From Mucor racemosus (taxonomy: Eukaryota > Mucoromycota > Mucoromycetes > Mucorales > Mucoraceae): DNA of 64,000 bases. Position numbers and translations under genes: made by a program. This document shows, one piece after another, positions 49,767 through 61,947 of this stretch; the stretch's first letter is position 1; the number at the start of each line of letters is the position of its first letter. Below the pieces are notes generated by a model. It did no database searches and had not been told where the DNA came from. It saw only the letters and a program-made list of their open reading frames with translations. Where the stretch lies: positions 2,232,001 to 2,296,000 of the forward strand of contig JAPEHQ010000002.1 of the NCBI GenBank assembly GCA_027405735.1, given 5' to 3'.

Positions 49767-52277
49767 ATGCCGGACAATTCAACATTAGCTGGGCCTGATG
49801 CCACCCAGACATCATTCACGATTGACAGTGGAGATACTGCTTGGGTTATGATTTGTGCATGTTTAGTTTTCTTGATGGTAAACATTTCAAACCCTTTTTT
49901 TTTTTTTTTTTGCGAAAATTTCTATATACGAATCATTATAATTCCTCCTTTAATTCAATGGATATTGACTCCCTTAATTACTATAGTCACCAGCACTTGG
50001 TTTTTTTTATGCTGGTCTTGCTCGTGCAAAGAATGCATTATCATTAATGTATTTAACTATTTTATCGGTTGCTGTGGTTTCATTTCAGGTAACGTCTCCA
50101 TATTCCAAATCAAAATCACTGAGTTTTAACCATTGTATATCTTATCAATTTACTTTTATAGTGGTATCTGATTGGATATTCACTTACTTTTTCGGCAACT
50201 GGTAGCAGATTTATTGGTGATTCTGGTATATACATGAAATGTTTCCAATATTCACACCCATGATAATCTTATCTTTGTGTAATTTAAATAGCACATTTCT
50301 TATTACGAGGAGTTGGCATAGAACCTGCAGTAGAAGGTCAAACTATTCCTGCTTCTGCTTTCATGATCTTTCAAGCCATGTTTGCTGCTCTTACTCCAGG
50401 TAAACATTTACAGTTGTGATTTAGAATTAAACATGTAAATTAAAAAACTATAATAATTTTTTTTAGCTTTGGCTTTTGGATCGGCGGCTGAACGAATGTC
50501 GGTAAGATCCTTATTATCGTTTTGGCTTCCCATCACATGGTACTAATTCATTTCAAATTTTCTATTTTAGCTTGGTCCGGCAATCTTGTTTATCTTTGTT
50601 TGGACAACCTTGGTTTATGGTAAGCATCATAAATGATATTATCACCAAGGCCAATTTAAACTCACATTTACATTTAATAGATGTTATTACCAATTGGGTT
50701 TGGGTACATAAGAAATAAAGCAACATTTATTTGACAGCAATACTAATATCATTTTCACAGGCTAGCAATGGTTGGTTACTCCAGATGGGCATCATGGACT
50801 ATGCTGGTGGTATTCCCGTGCATATCTCTAGTGGTTTAGCAGCAGGTAAGCAAAGATAATCTACGTTCAAATATTGATTCGTATCATTGATCATCTATTT
50901 ACTTTATCCAGTTGCATATGCGATGGTTCTCGGAAAGCGTCGCGATTATAATGAAAATGCAAACACACCTCATAATGTTTCCTTTGTGTTCCTCGGATTA
51001 GCCCTCATGTGGTTTGGTAATAATAATGTTTGTTTCATAATATCAAAAAACTTTATAAATTAACATTTCACTATAGGTTGGTTTGCTTTCAATGCTGGTA
51101 GCGCACTTGCTGCAAATGCTCGTAGTGTAAATTCTCTTGTCTGTACTCATCTTTCTGCTTGTACTGCTGCTGTTGTCTGGGTCCTGTTAGACTATATTCA
51201 AACTCGCAAATGGAGTATCATCGGCTTGTGTACAGGTGCTGTTGCAGGTTTGGCTACAATTACACCAGGATCTGGTTTTGTATCACCTTCAAGTTCACTT
51301 GCTTTCGGTGCAATTGGCTCCTTTATTTGTTACATTGCTATTCATTATAAACACAAGATGCGTATTGATGATTGTCTCGATGTATTTGGTGGTAAGTCTC
51401 ATTATGTCTGAATGTTCATTTACGTCAAATTTATTAATTTATCAATATACTTTTTACAGTTCATTACGTAGGTGGCCTTGTGGGCTTGATTTTAACTGGT
51501 ATCTTTGCTCAAAAAAGTATCATTGCCCTTGGTTATCCTGTAGGAACAGCTGATGCTGATATTCCTTTGGGTGGCTGGTTAGATGGCAACTGGATTCAAG
51601 TTCCTGTTCAACTTGCTGGTATTGCTGCCGTCTCTGGCTGGTCATTTGTTGTCACGTATGTCGTTAATAATACTTTCTAATGCATATGCAGATATACTTA
51701 TACATAATTTATTCTTTTCAGTTACATCATATTACTTATAATCAATAGAATTCCTTCTCTCTATTTGCGTTTGGCAGATGAAGATGAAATCATCGGTACT
51801 GATTGGGCCGAAATGGGTGAACGTGCCTATGCCTATCTTCCTTTTGATGAAGAGATGAATTCACCTACTCGTAGAAGTAACGAATCTGATAGCAACAGTG
51901 AAACTAACAATGAAAAGAAGAATCCTCGCTTAAATAGAATCAAAAAACTACTCATGGTAGACCGTACTACCGTCATTAAGGGTGTTCCCGATCTTATCGA
52001 AGAACCAGTATTAGACTATGGTCAATCTAAAGATTTAGGTGCCTATCCTTTAGGAAGAACAACATCAGGAACACGCGCGACTGGTGGTGACCTTTTACAA
52101 AAAGCATCAGCTAGAGTGAGAGACGAACATCAAGAAAATGAACCTGTCAATTTTGAAGATCATCCCATGTCTATAAACTATCATAGTAAAGGTAGTGATG
52201 CTACTCAAGTTGCTAGTACCAGTAGTAGTCCACCAATCTCAAGTAGTAGTAGCGACTCTGAAAGAATCAAAAAATAA
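49767..52277 (+). CDS. Ammonium transporter (MEP/AMT family)
   Basis: Twelve exons (49767-49877, 49987-50088, 50162-50225, 50292-50399, 50467-50501, 50571-50619, 50681-50703, 50761-50845, 50912-51016, 51077-51391, 51460-51655, 51722-52277) encode about 582 residues. The protein is a plasma-membrane channel-like carrier for ammonium. The AMT pattern is complete: TAWVMICACLVFLMSPALGFFYAG at TM1, AERMS, the signature DYAGGIPVHISSG with the first pore His, GWFAFNAGSALAANARSVN, ATITPGSGFV, and VHYVGGLVG with the second pore His. After the last membrane helix comes a cytosolic tail of about 170 residues, longer than in most MEP proteins and ending Ser-rich; it could be a phosphoregulated region (inference). 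Exons of 23-49 bases are unusually small. AATAAA-type signals lie near 52385. Confidence 0.95.
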
Positions 52278-52596
52278 CTATTACAAAATTAGCCTTCATA
52301 AAACCACCCCAACAAAACTGTACATTTCTCTATTCCTGTTACATCTATATATTTTACATCATCTACATTTCTTAAAGCCAAATATAAATAAAAATATTTA
52401 AACTCTTTAAGTTGCTATTGACATTAAACTCATTGATACATAACAAGTTATTAATCTCTTTTTGTATATAAATATTCTATATAAGCCTCAATTATGTTGA
52501 ATTGCTTCACTATGAACTAGATAAACCTGATAATCATGTATGATATACGATATACCTAACTTTTGACTTCAAAACCAAGAAGACATTAATACTATA
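52278..52596. other. Intergenic, transporter 3' region
   Basis: AT-rich, includes the probable polyadenylation region at 52383-52400; nothing else recognised. Confidence 0.35.
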
Positions 52597-53340
52597 TAAA
52601 GGTTTACAGTAATAAGCTTGAATCAAGTGGATACAGCATCGTAAATTCTTGAAAAAGTTCTCGAGTATTATAAAATCTCTTATTTTTAAGACTTACAAGG
52701 CTTATACCCGGAATATTAGTTTAGAAAATTATTTTTGTCCAGATCATCAATTTTGACATTTTTTAAATTTTTTTTTCTGAATTTGCAAATCTAGAGGTAA
52801 TTATACTACCAATTATAAAAACAAAAAGCATACACATATACAGAATTTAGCGCTCTATTTGCTCTATAAAAAACGATAAACATTTTTATTGCAAAATATT
52901 ACATGAAAATCCTTTAACCAAAAAACCGTTTTTGGACCAAAAGTACAAATTTTCATTACTTAACTTTTAATATTAAGTTTTTATAAAGTGTGCATTAGCT
53001 GTGGCTACAATTTTCTCTCACAATGTAGTATATTTAAACGTTGATTTTGGTATCAAAATTTGATTTTTCTGTTTTTTGATCAAAATCATGAGTGTTGGTA
53101 AGGATAAAATGAGCCCCAAAAATGTCCGCTACAAAAACTGAATTTTCAGATTGCACGTGGTTAAATATAAGAAAAGTTAAAAAAAGCACCTTTTTATGTA
53201 AAATTTAGATATACTGTACCATAGTATAAAAGATTTAGCCGTTCAATCTTGCTATGCTCAATTACTGCGTTGCTCTACGGGTTCGTTTTTGCAGTTTTTT
53301 AATGAATCTATGAAATTACAGACAGTTTTTCTAGTAGAAA
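52597..53340 (+). repeat. Dispersed repeat R2, copy 2 (uninterrupted)
   Basis: About 744 bp matching copy 1 at 7952-9605 in direct orientation. It lacks the solo LTR and the 141-bp MITE found there and so provides both empty sites. Divergence between copies is obvious but moderate. No ORF. Confidence 0.75.
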
Positions 53341-53989
53341 AATGTATGTTTCTATGATAGGTGATAGCAGATATTGCCTATTTTGCTTAGTTTATGGGTT
53401 GGTGCGCTGTAATGCTGCTTTTACATTGGCTGAAATGTGCAATTTAGCAGGGCTTTAATTGTGATTTATCAAAATATGTTTAGGTTAAATAAAATTAGAA
53501 ATTTAATCAAGTAAAGAGATATCGTTTATTGGAATGAAATTAATAGGGTTTATATACTATTTGATTTGGGGAATTAATGGTGTGGTAAGGTAGTTTAGAT
53601 GTTATTTAATAGTAATGTGTCATGTTGGTATATCATGTTGGAATATCGCACTGGCGTATTATGCTTTTGTACCATGCTTCTATACCATGCTTCTATGCCA
53701 TGCTTTTAGGAGCATTGTATAGTTAATATTTAATTAAGGAACTTCCGGTTCCGGATCTGTTATTATTTACTTTTTTGGATTTGACATGATCCGGTTTAAG
53801 AATGATACATCAAATTGCGCTGAATAATGTAAAGACTTGAAAATCCTTTTCTACGTGTGTTGTTTCTCTCTTTTTGTTTTCATATTCCAAGGATACTATT
53901 ATTTACCGTTTGATAAGGCATATCAGACTGATCAAGATGGTATTCTTTTCTTTTATCCAAATACGCATGCTAACATAAGGGACTAATGT
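53341..53989. other. Unassigned, short repeated phrases
   Basis: Holds near-repeats such as TACCATGCTTCTATACCATGC at 53671-53700 and TGTTGGTATATCATGTTGGA near 53622. It could be part of an LTR, but no boundary was found. Confidence 0.3.
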
Positions 53990-54450
53990 GTTTGATATAG
54001 GTGGTAGCAGTCGTTATATTATAGACTGAAATTTTCATTTAGCTGCATTATAAGCGATCTATCAGAATTAGGAATTACCGAATTACCAATTTAGAACATC
54101 TGGCAAACCATGATGTTCAACATGCAAGTTAAGCAAAGTCATATTCCATGCGTCTATCATTATGCTACTATTGAATCATAGAAGCATGATTCCAATATAT
54201 CCACACAATATCCAAATGCTCATTCTAATTATATTATCACTCACATTTAATACTACACTCATTCAATTAGTATATAAACCCCCTCTAATAAGCTCATAAT
54301 AAAACAGTACTTTTTCATTTGATTAATTTTCATACGATTTACCTTTCGATAAATCACGAAGATCAAATATCATTATTTACTACTGTATTTTTGGACGTAT
54401 TTCGTGATTACAAGATCAAATCGAAAGCAATGATATTTATATTTACTCAA
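53990..54450 (+). repeat. R3 fragment with insertion
   Basis: 53995-54050 and 54359-54440 together match 32786-32910 (blocks GACTGAAATTTTCATTTA and AAATATCATTATTTACTACTG). The intervening roughly 310 bases are absent from the 32.8-kb copy; they contain TATATAAACCCCC near 54271 and may be an LTR remnant, but its ends could not be fixed. Confidence 0.5.
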
Positions 54451-55425
54451 TGAAAAGCTAGAACTGGCTACAAACCCATGAAATATTTCAGAAAAGTGAT
54501 AAAATTTCAAATGATATAGAAACACAAAAAAAAAGAACAATCTAACGTCTTGCCTAATTACGATAGTTTTGATTGTAAATATACTGTACTTGAAACCAAA
54601 TATTTTTACAGCTGACAATCGTAAACTAAAATAGTAAGTTTAAAGAAGGTTAATTTGTTTAAATTTTATGTGTGATAAAGTAACATCGTAACATTTATAA
54701 TCTTAGATTTGGCTTGCATATAAATTTAAGCATTAAGCGTTATTTAAGTTTATGCTCGAGCAAAAACCATTGTTGCTGCATACATTATAGCTATAAGCAT
54801 ATTTACAAATGATGATAATAATCGTAAATATATCGGCAGTTGCATGTATTGCTCTACATCAATAACGGAATTGTATTTGCAGTAAATTACGATGTTAATT
54901 TACTAAAATAAAAAAAATATAAAAATAAAAGCAGTAGAAATACAATTATAATCAGCTAAAGTTTTTATTACAAAAGATTTCTGAAGAGTTAAAATAATTG
55001 AAAAGTATGAGGGTATTTATAGTGATTTGGAGAACTTGGATACCATCAGACTTGACTGGATGTATATTTAGTAATCTTCCAGTTTTGAGTACATTGTTAT
55101 TGATTTGATATTTTAAGGGGTAAATTATATAGAGCATTGACCATAAGGGATTGTATGTCAAGTGTGACAATATCGACCTTTTGGGAAATGGTTGTTTTTG
55201 TTTATTTCTGTTATATCTATTTTATGTAACCTTGATTTTTTAAGGGGTAGTTTTTATATGCTTGAATCTTATTTATATTGATAGTGCAACTACGATATAG
55301 ATGAGTAGTTGACTAAATTGATATCTTTGTTTATTATCATTATTGATTTGGATAGAATCCTGTTTTGATATATATGTCATTTGTGTAATTGATTGCGCCG
55401 TGATCAAGGGTGCTATCATCTACAC
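54451..55425. other. Intergenic, nothing recognised
   Basis: About 1 kb of AT-rich sequence directly left of the retrotransposon insertion. The last five bases (TACAC, 55421-55425) are the target duplication. Confidence 0.35.
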
Positions 55426-55954
55426 TGTCGTATATTTTCAGGATTGATAAATATTACTTAAAAAAGAATACAATTATAAAAGAATGAGTGATTAATCAGT
55501 TCTTCAACTGTATAATAAAAACAAGATATCGTTTATTTAGATGTAAAAGTATGGCCTTTTATATTGATTAGACATTGAGATCCTGAGATGTAATTTAAGG
55601 CACTATTGAACTATTGGATCTGTTTGATAGTAATCTATGGATTGAAATGGATCAATCATAATTTAACCGTTCTTGCAGAGCTTGTGAGTTGTGTTGTTTC
55701 AATGCTGCGCTAAATATGCTTGGATGTTGATTTGATAACTACTTGATTGGTTAACTGCTGGGATGAAATAATGTGGTGTCATAATTGAGGTCCAAGCGTT
55801 CTTGGTAATTACTGGATTAAACTTGGTACGCTAGGAGTTTCTTATATCCGATATCAAGACTTGCACTTCAATACATGTCGTAGTCAATAGATTGTAAGAT
55901 GTATTGATACTGTAGAAGGTGATAATGTATGATACTAGTAGGTGGAATACAACA
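55426..55954 (-). repeat. 3' LTR of the Ty3 element
   Basis: 529 bp, no differences seen from the 5' LTR at 61948-62476. Diverged relatives in the window: 9682-10214, 18094-18624, 33496-34032 and 63460-63902. Confidence 0.93.
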
Positions 55955-56302
55955 TTGCTCCCCCCCCCCAGCCTTCTATGAGATAAAACCGGGAAGTGGG
56001 TTTTGTAGATCATGTTTCAAATTAATTTAAAGACGCAGATCTTGGGAAAATTAATTCAAAAATGAGGATAGGCATAAAGAAAAGAGTTGACATGACCAGG
56101 ATAGAAAAAAAAAGACCAATTTGAAGTAGATGAGGCACCAGTATAAATGAGAAAACCAGAGAAGTAAAGTAGTATAAATTTGGTATAAGATGAAAGTGTT
56201 GAAGAGCTTGTAGTGATCGATAAAAACCTTTGTAAAAAACCTTGGCAGGAAAAAAAATAAAAAAAGTAAGGAAAAGATTACTACAACTATTTGCTTGATG
56301 AA

Positions 56303-59300
56303 TTAAGCTTGTTGTGGAGACAACGTTTCTTGATTTGTAGCTTTAGAATTAGGCTTCTTGTTGGGATGTCGACGATTTACAGTAGGTCCTGCGTGCTTTC
56401 GACGACGATTCAACTTGCGTTTATTAACTGTATTAGGTAGCGGCGCACCTATAGTTGGATTGATTCTTGCCCAATAATCACGAATAGGTTTCTTAGAGTC
56501 AAAGTCGGATTCGCGCTGCCATGTATCATCTGACTTCTGGTATCCTACCCAATTTGTGCGATAGAACATTTCACCAGTGTCTTTGTCGATACGATGGTTA
56601 ACGATAGCCTGTACTTCATAATGACGATCTTTGAACCCGTGTGTGAGATGGTTATCTGAAGAATCTATGACTCGTATATGTTGAGTAGCTACATCTCGAG
56701 ATAAAAGTTCACCTGTTAAATCTGCTAATACATAGCTGCCATGTCTAGTATAGTTTTTTATTAGGTATGGTCCTAACCAGCGAGGGCTTAGTTTGGATGT
56801 GCGAAGTGGATTTACAATCATAACTTTTGAGTTGATTGGATACTTGTCGTATACAATTTTGTGAGTGCGTTCAAAAGTAGCATGATCTTTTAATTGTGTT
56901 TCCTGGATTCGTTTGTGAATAGCAGGGATAACAATTTCCTTAACGTATTTTAATCGCTTGTCAATAATTTCAGTATTTGGATTATTAATATCAATTGCAG
57001 GGGCAGGTGAATTCGAATAATCTTTGAAAAGATTTGGTGCACGATTAAACATGACAGAAAAAGGTTGAGATTTGTGCAGACGAGCATACTGAATGTTCAT
57101 GGCATATTGAATGACATCTAGATATAGATCCCATGATTCAGGTTCTGCTGCATCGTGCGTTAATGATTTGATAATAGCTCGTTTGCTAACACCCATAAAT
57201 GATTCGACCAGGCTGTTGCCAGTAGGCGTGTATGGTAACGATGTTAGGCGATCAAGACCACTTAATTCGAGGAATTCTCGTATGAAAGTTCCAACAAATT
57301 CATTAGCATTATCACTTGTTATACGAGCAGGCCATCCAAACAAAGAACAGACAGATAGCAAGGATCTAGCTACAGTCACTGGGCTCTTGTCAGGTAGTGC
57401 TCGCAATATAGTAAATCTGCTAAAATAATCAACAATAACTAAAATGTAATTATTGCCTGAAGTTGATGTAGTAGCGAAATCTCCTAAATCGACAGCAATG
57501 TGATCGAATACATTATCTGGTAATACACTTCGAGGTGGATGATATCCAACACTAAAAATTCCGTGTGATTGACAAGCATGACAATCTTTTAAAACTCTAG
57601 TAATATCATCTCGCATGTGCGTCCAATGTACAGCATAATCATTGTGTAGAATTTTCTCAATAGCATTAATACCCACATGACCTAACAAATGCACTTTCAG
57701 AATGAGTTCGATTCTCTCAGATTCTGGAGGTGTCATATAGTCAGCATATTTCATTGCTCGTGAAATGAGAATATTATGGTTGTGTGGTAATGTATCAGAA
57801 TTTTTAATAGACGGACTATTGTTATTCGTTAATGAATTATCGTTGTGATCGTTTGATTTTGATGATGAAATAGCATTGTAAGTTGAAGCATCAAAAACGT
57901 CAATATCGTTATTCACAGGAGTGTGATAGTTAATATCATGTTTCGTAGGGAATGATGAATACTTAAAGTTGCTTTTCTTAAAGCGTTTTTTAAACAAGGT
58001 GTTGTTTTGCTTTTTAGGTTTGAGTAAAGATGAGTCACGGTTGTTTGTTTGTGTTAAAAGATCGGTGTCGCCACGTTTGTGGTTTCGTCGTTTTTCTTTT
58101 ACAAAAATACTCGTGTTGTTGTATAAATTACCCCCCTCCAGTTTATTGTCATCTGGTGTATCAGTTGGAAATAAACGACTGAGAGCATCTGGTAAAATGT
58201 TACGCGATCCTGGAATATTAATGATGTCATAAGTATAATGAAAGAAGATAACTTCATACCATGTTAATAACATCATATTAGGAGTCGATTGAGTTTGCAA
58301 CCAAACAAGACTACGGTGATCTGTATGTAAGATAAAAGGTATACCAAAAAGCCATTTGTGAAACTTTGTGAACATGTAGACAATAGCTAACAGTTCGCGT
58401 TTAGTTGTGGAATAAGCCATTTCAGATTTGGATAATTTGCGACTAGCCATTGTGATATAGTGTACTGTGTTGTCTTTGATTTGATAGATAATACCATCAA
58501 CAGCAGTAGCAGAAGCGTCTGTAGCAACATTTACTTTGTATCGAAAATCAATGGGGCTGAGTGCAGTTGAGGAAGCGAGAGCTTTTTGGAGATTGTAAAA
58601 TGCAGTTGTATGAGTGTCATTCCAAATACTAGCAAGGCTTTTATGATTACGCAATTCATCCAAAGGAGCAGCAAGTGTACCGTAACCTGGAATAGCACTA
58701 CGAAAATAGTTGGTAAATCCAAGATAACGCATGATATCTTTGCCAGTTTTGGGAAGCGGCCATGTATGAAAGTTTGTCAATTTACGGGAATCAGGTACCA
58801 AGCGATTATGGATAATGCTCCAACCAAGGACATGTACACTGCGTTGAGCAAAGACAATTTTGTCCGGGTTAATTTGGAGATTTGCGTTAGTCAAACGTCG
58901 AATCACTTCTGCAAGTAATTGCGTATGTTCTTCAAGTGAATCGTTAAAACTTAGCACACCAATATCGTCGACATAGAGACAAACATGTTCTCGCATGTCG
59001 GAGAATAAATTTGAAAGACAGCGTGACGTTAAATTGCCAATAAAGGAAATCCCGAAACAAACTTTGCGCCACATATATTGCTGATTGGTAAATGGACACG
59101 AGAAACTCAACTTAAATCGAAAGCGTCTGTCCACTAAAAAACTAGTGAAAAAACTCTTTACGTCGATGGAACTTATTATCTTTGCAGCACTGAAGCGTTG
59201 ATGAATGTCATCGATGCGTGGCATTTGATATTTATCCGTACTGACGAGGATTTGGTTGAATAAACGAACATCAGCGACAATTCGAGGTTTATCGAAAGAA

Positions 59301-61900
59301 TATACACCAGCAGAATTCTTTTTAGCGACGACTAAAAGTGGGTGATTCCATCCAGTATGACTAGGACTTCGTTCAATCACACCATCCTTCTGCCATTGAT
59401 CAAGTTGTGCTAGTACTGCTTCTTTGTAGACGATTGGTACCGGATATGGAGCACGATAAGCAATTTTGTTAGGTATCGTTTCCAATTGGACAATAGCGCC
59501 TGGAAGGTTACAGTAAGTAGAAGCAAGATCAATGTTAGCATTTTCTTTCAATAAAGGTTTAATTTGTGCGTAAGCGAGATTTCGTTCAGTTGGGGATCCA
59601 TAAGGATCGTTGTTGGGTTCAACATCGGGATCAATGGGTGAAGGAAGTTCAGGACCAGTGTATTCAAACCATGATGATGTGAGACCTGTAATGCCAATAT
59701 TCAATTGAGACATGATGTCTAGTCCAAGAAGTATTGGGCAATCGTTTGAGTCAGTGTAAAAGTCAAATATTTCAAATTTATGTTTAAAATTTCGTTTATT
59801 ATAAAAGATATTTAAGTAACATGAGCCTATTCTAGGTTTAGTTGTCGAAGTGTGTCCTAATTGAATATGCCCATCAGTGGATAGATCGATATGGATACCC
59901 AAAGATTTAGCAAATTGAGGAGCGCAAATAGAGAATGTACAACCAGTATCTAGTACACCATACACTTTGTAGGATTCTACGATTAAAGGTACGAGGAGTG
60001 AGTTAGATTTGTTAATAGGTAAATTTGAGAATTCGTTTAACTTACATTTGTGTGCTTCGGTTGCAACAACGACATCGACATCCATAGCATCGTCAGAAGC
60101 AGATGTAGATTGGGTTGTAGTAGCAGACGCAGGGTTAGCAGCAGTAGTAGTAGTAGTGTCACTAGTTGCACTAGGGGCAACTGTATTAGTAACAGTAGAT
60201 GAAGGAGTACCAGGAGTACTAGGAGCAGCATCAGTACCAGAGGTACCTTTGGCACCATCCAAATCTTTGGATGACAATGTAGCAATGTAAGCAGCGTAGG
60301 CGTTACAGTCGCTAGTGTTGTGTGATTTACGCTTGTGGTAAACGCAAAACTTTGAACTCTTGGTACCCGTAACTTTGGCAGGAGACGAGGCACTAGTAGC
60401 AGCAGAAGCAGGTGTAACAGTGGATGTTTTATCCTGTTCAACTGTGGCAGGTTCAGAATCACTGATACGCATCATTCCGAAACGACGTTCAGGAGTCTTG
60501 GGAGATTCACCAGTACGAGTTGCAGTATTACATACGTGACCATATACGTAATTTGGAGCACCACAATCACGACAGGATGGTCTAGTTGTCTTGAATGGGC
60601 GACCAGTAGTTTGAGGAGAGGAAGATGGAGTACTAGTGGAAGCAGCAGGCACTTGTTCAGCGAGCTTGGCAGCGTAAGCTTGACACTCAGAGGTATTATG
60701 GCCTTTGCTTTTGTGATAATCACAAAATCTACCAGAGATACCAGCACTTTTCTTCATGTTAGGCTTGCTGATCTTGGATGCAGCTGCACCTTGAATTGGG
60801 ATGGATGAATGAGAGTTGTCAACAGCAGAAGTAAAGGCCCATTTTGAGGCTTTGGTACCCTTTTCATGCTTAACTACTTCTTTACGGCTCATAGCGGCAG
60901 CCGCTTCAGAAGGAGTCGTAGACGCCAACAAATCTCTTGCAGTGCGAATAATGAAATCGACACTGACATCACCATGAGCTTCTTTGCTTTGGCGAACGAT
61001 ATTAACTTGACTGCGCAGAGGTTGAGGCAAAGCTAACATAAATCGAGACACCAGCAAAAAAGGAGGAGGCACTTGATCAAAAGCACGACGACGAAGATCA
61101 TTGAACCTGTCAACAAATGAATCGAGAGTTTCCTCGGGATTCAATGAGATGTCAACAAGATCTGACGTACACTTTTGACGATCGTCAAGAACACTTAAGC
61201 CATATCTAGCCTTGAATGAAGCCTTGAATTCGGCCCATGTAGGTTGTTTAGAATTGGCTACGAATGATTGGTACCATGTTCTTTGAGTAGGACTCAGCAT
61301 AGGAGGAACAAGGCGGCCAAATTCGGCATCAAAGTCAAGATTATAAGCGAACATTACATCTTGGAACTTTGTCAAGCAAGCGTCGACGTCGACAAAGATA
61401 GTGTTTCTTTCATCGAATACAGAGCCTTCCCATTGGAAATGAGGCAAGTTGTTAGGGCAAACAACTTTTGATGCAGGAACAGATCTGGGACTCGTAGATT
61501 GTACGTTACTGGTGGCATTGGATGCACGCAGATGATTGAGTAAATCAATACTAGTACGAATCGTAGTCGAGAGATCTTGGAGTTCACGAACAGCAATCTG
61601 ACGAGCTTCACCATGAAGGGATGATACCTTAGCGGAGGCAAGGGTAGCATCAATGGTTAATTGATTGATAGTTCGATGAAGTTGCAGTAATTGACCAGGG
61701 TTGGAAATACTGGCAACTGAAGACATCGTATCAGAATCAACGTCCATGTCAGATGCACCAATGTCTGATTGGGAATTGACCCCAGTAGCGCAGGTATCAC
61801 TTTCAGTAGCAGGAGGAGCAGAGGAATTGAGAGAATCATTTGGGATAGTAACCAAAAGAGATTCGGAGAGAGCAGGAGTAGATTGTTGTTGATGGACCAT
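56303..61900 (-). CDS. Gag-pol polyprotein with C-terminal chromodomain
   Basis: One uninterrupted frame of 1865 residues, start ATG at 61900 and stop at 56303. Order of domains: gag capsid-like region; two CHHC-type zinc knuckles (near 392-405 and 518-531, C-x2-H-x4-H-x4-C) with a CRDC segment between (about 442); aspartic protease with DTG at about 650; reverse transcriptase with YVDD at about 975-978; RNase H starting TDAS near 1124; integrase HHCC zinc domain (about 1402-1443); integrase catalytic D (about 1469), D in SDNANEFV (about 1531) and E in SLVESFMG (about 1564); chromodomain at about 1758-1814 (YEVQAIVNHR ... WVGYQKSDDTW). Domain order places it in Ty3/gypsy chromoviruses. Gag and pol are fused in one frame with no frameshift, and all catalytic motifs inspected are intact, so activity is plausible. 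Confidence 0.95.
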   Translation of the reverse strand: MVHQQQSTPALSESLLVTIPNDSLNSSAPPATESDTCATGVNSQSDIGASDMDVDSDTMSSVASISNPGQLLQLHRTINQLTIDATLASAKVSSLHGEARQIAVRELQDLSTTIRTSIDLLNHLRASNATSNVQSTSPRSVPASKVVCPNNLPHFQWEGSVFDERNTIFVDVDACLTKFQDVMFAYNLDFDAEFGRLVPPMLSPTQRTWYQSFVANSKQPTWAEFKASFKARYGLSVLDDRQKCTSDLVDISLNPEETLDSFVDRFNDLRRRAFDQVPPPFLLVSRFMLALPQPLRSQVNIVRQSKEAHGDVSVDFIIRTARDLLASTTPSEAAAAMSRKEVVKHEKGTKASKWAFTSAVDNSHSSIPIQGAAASKISKPNMKKSAGISGRFCDYHKSKGHNTSECQAYAAKLAEQVPAASTSTPSSSPQTTGRPFKTTRPSCRDCGAPNYVYGHVCNTATRTGESPKTPERRFGMMRISDSEPATVEQDKTSTVTPASAATSASSPAKVTGTKSSKFCVYHKRKSHNTSDCNAYAAYIATLSSKDLDGAKGTSGTDAAPSTPGTPSSTVTNTVAPSATSDTTTTTAANPASATTTQSTSASDDAMDVDVVVATEAHKCKLNEFSNLPINKSNSLLVPLIVESYKVYGVLDTGCTFSICAPQFAKSLGIHIDLSTDGHIQLGHTSTTKPRIGSCYLNIFYNKRNFKHKFEIFDFYTDSNDCPILLGLDIMSQLNIGITGLTSSWFEYTGPELPSPIDPDVEPNNDPYGSPTERNLAYAQIKPLLKENANIDLASTYCNLPGAIVQLETIPNKIAYRAPYPVPIVYKEAVLAQLDQWQKDGVIERSPSHTGWNHPLLVVAKKNSAGVYSFDKPRIVADVRLFNQILVSTDKYQMPRIDDIHQRFSAAKIISSIDVKSFFTSFLVDRRFRFKLSFSCPFTNQQYMWRKVCFGISFIGNLTSRCLSNLFSDMREHVCLYVDDIGVLSFNDSLEEHTQLLAEVIRRLTNANLQINPDKIVFAQRSVHVLGWSIIHNRLVPDSRKLTNFHTWPLPKTGKDIMRYLGFTNYFRSAIPGYGTLAAPLDELRNHKSLASIWNDTHTTAFYNLQKALASSTALSPIDFRYKVNVATDASATAVDGIIYQIKDNTVHYITMASRKLSKSEMAYSTTKRELLAIVYMFTKFHKWLFGIPFILHTDHRSLVWLQTQSTPNMMLLTWYEVIFFHYTYDIINIPGSRNILPDALSRLFPTDTPDDNKLEGGNLYNNTSIFVKEKRRNHKRGDTDLLTQTNNRDSSLLKPKKQNNTLFKKRFKKSNFKYSSFPTKHDINYHTPVNNDIDVFDASTYNAISSSKSNDHNDNSLTNNNSPSIKNSDTLPHNHNILISRAMKYADYMTPPESERIELILKVHLLGHVGINAIEKILHNDYAVHWTHMRDDITRVLKDCHACQSHGIFSVGYHPPRSVLPDNVFDHIAVDLGDFATTSTSGNNYILVIVDYFSRFTILRALPDKSPVTVARSLLSVCSLFGWPARITSDNANEFVGTFIREFLELSGLDRLTSLPYTPTGNSLVESFMGVSKRAIIKSLTHDAAEPESWDLYLDVIQYAMNIQYARLHKSQPFSVMFNRAPNLFKDYSNSPAPAIDINNPNTEIIDKRLKYVKEIVIPAIHKRIQETQLKDHATFERTHKIVYDKYPINSKVMIVNPLRTSKLSPRWLGPYLIKNYTRHGSYVLADLTGELLSRDVATQHIRVIDSSDNHLTHGFKDRHYEVQAIVNHRIDKDTGEMFYRTNWVGYQKSDDTWQRESDFDSKKPIRDYWARINPTIGAPLPNTVNKRKLNRRRKHAGPTVNRRHPNKKPNSKATNQETLSPQQA

Positions 61901-61947
61901 ATTGATAAACGATAGCGAGGACAGGAATTAAATTTGATTAAAAAAAA

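Noticed and set aside
57111..61892. Plus- and minus-strand frames overlapping the retrotransposon
   Set aside because: Shadow frames of the 1865-codon gag-pol gene.
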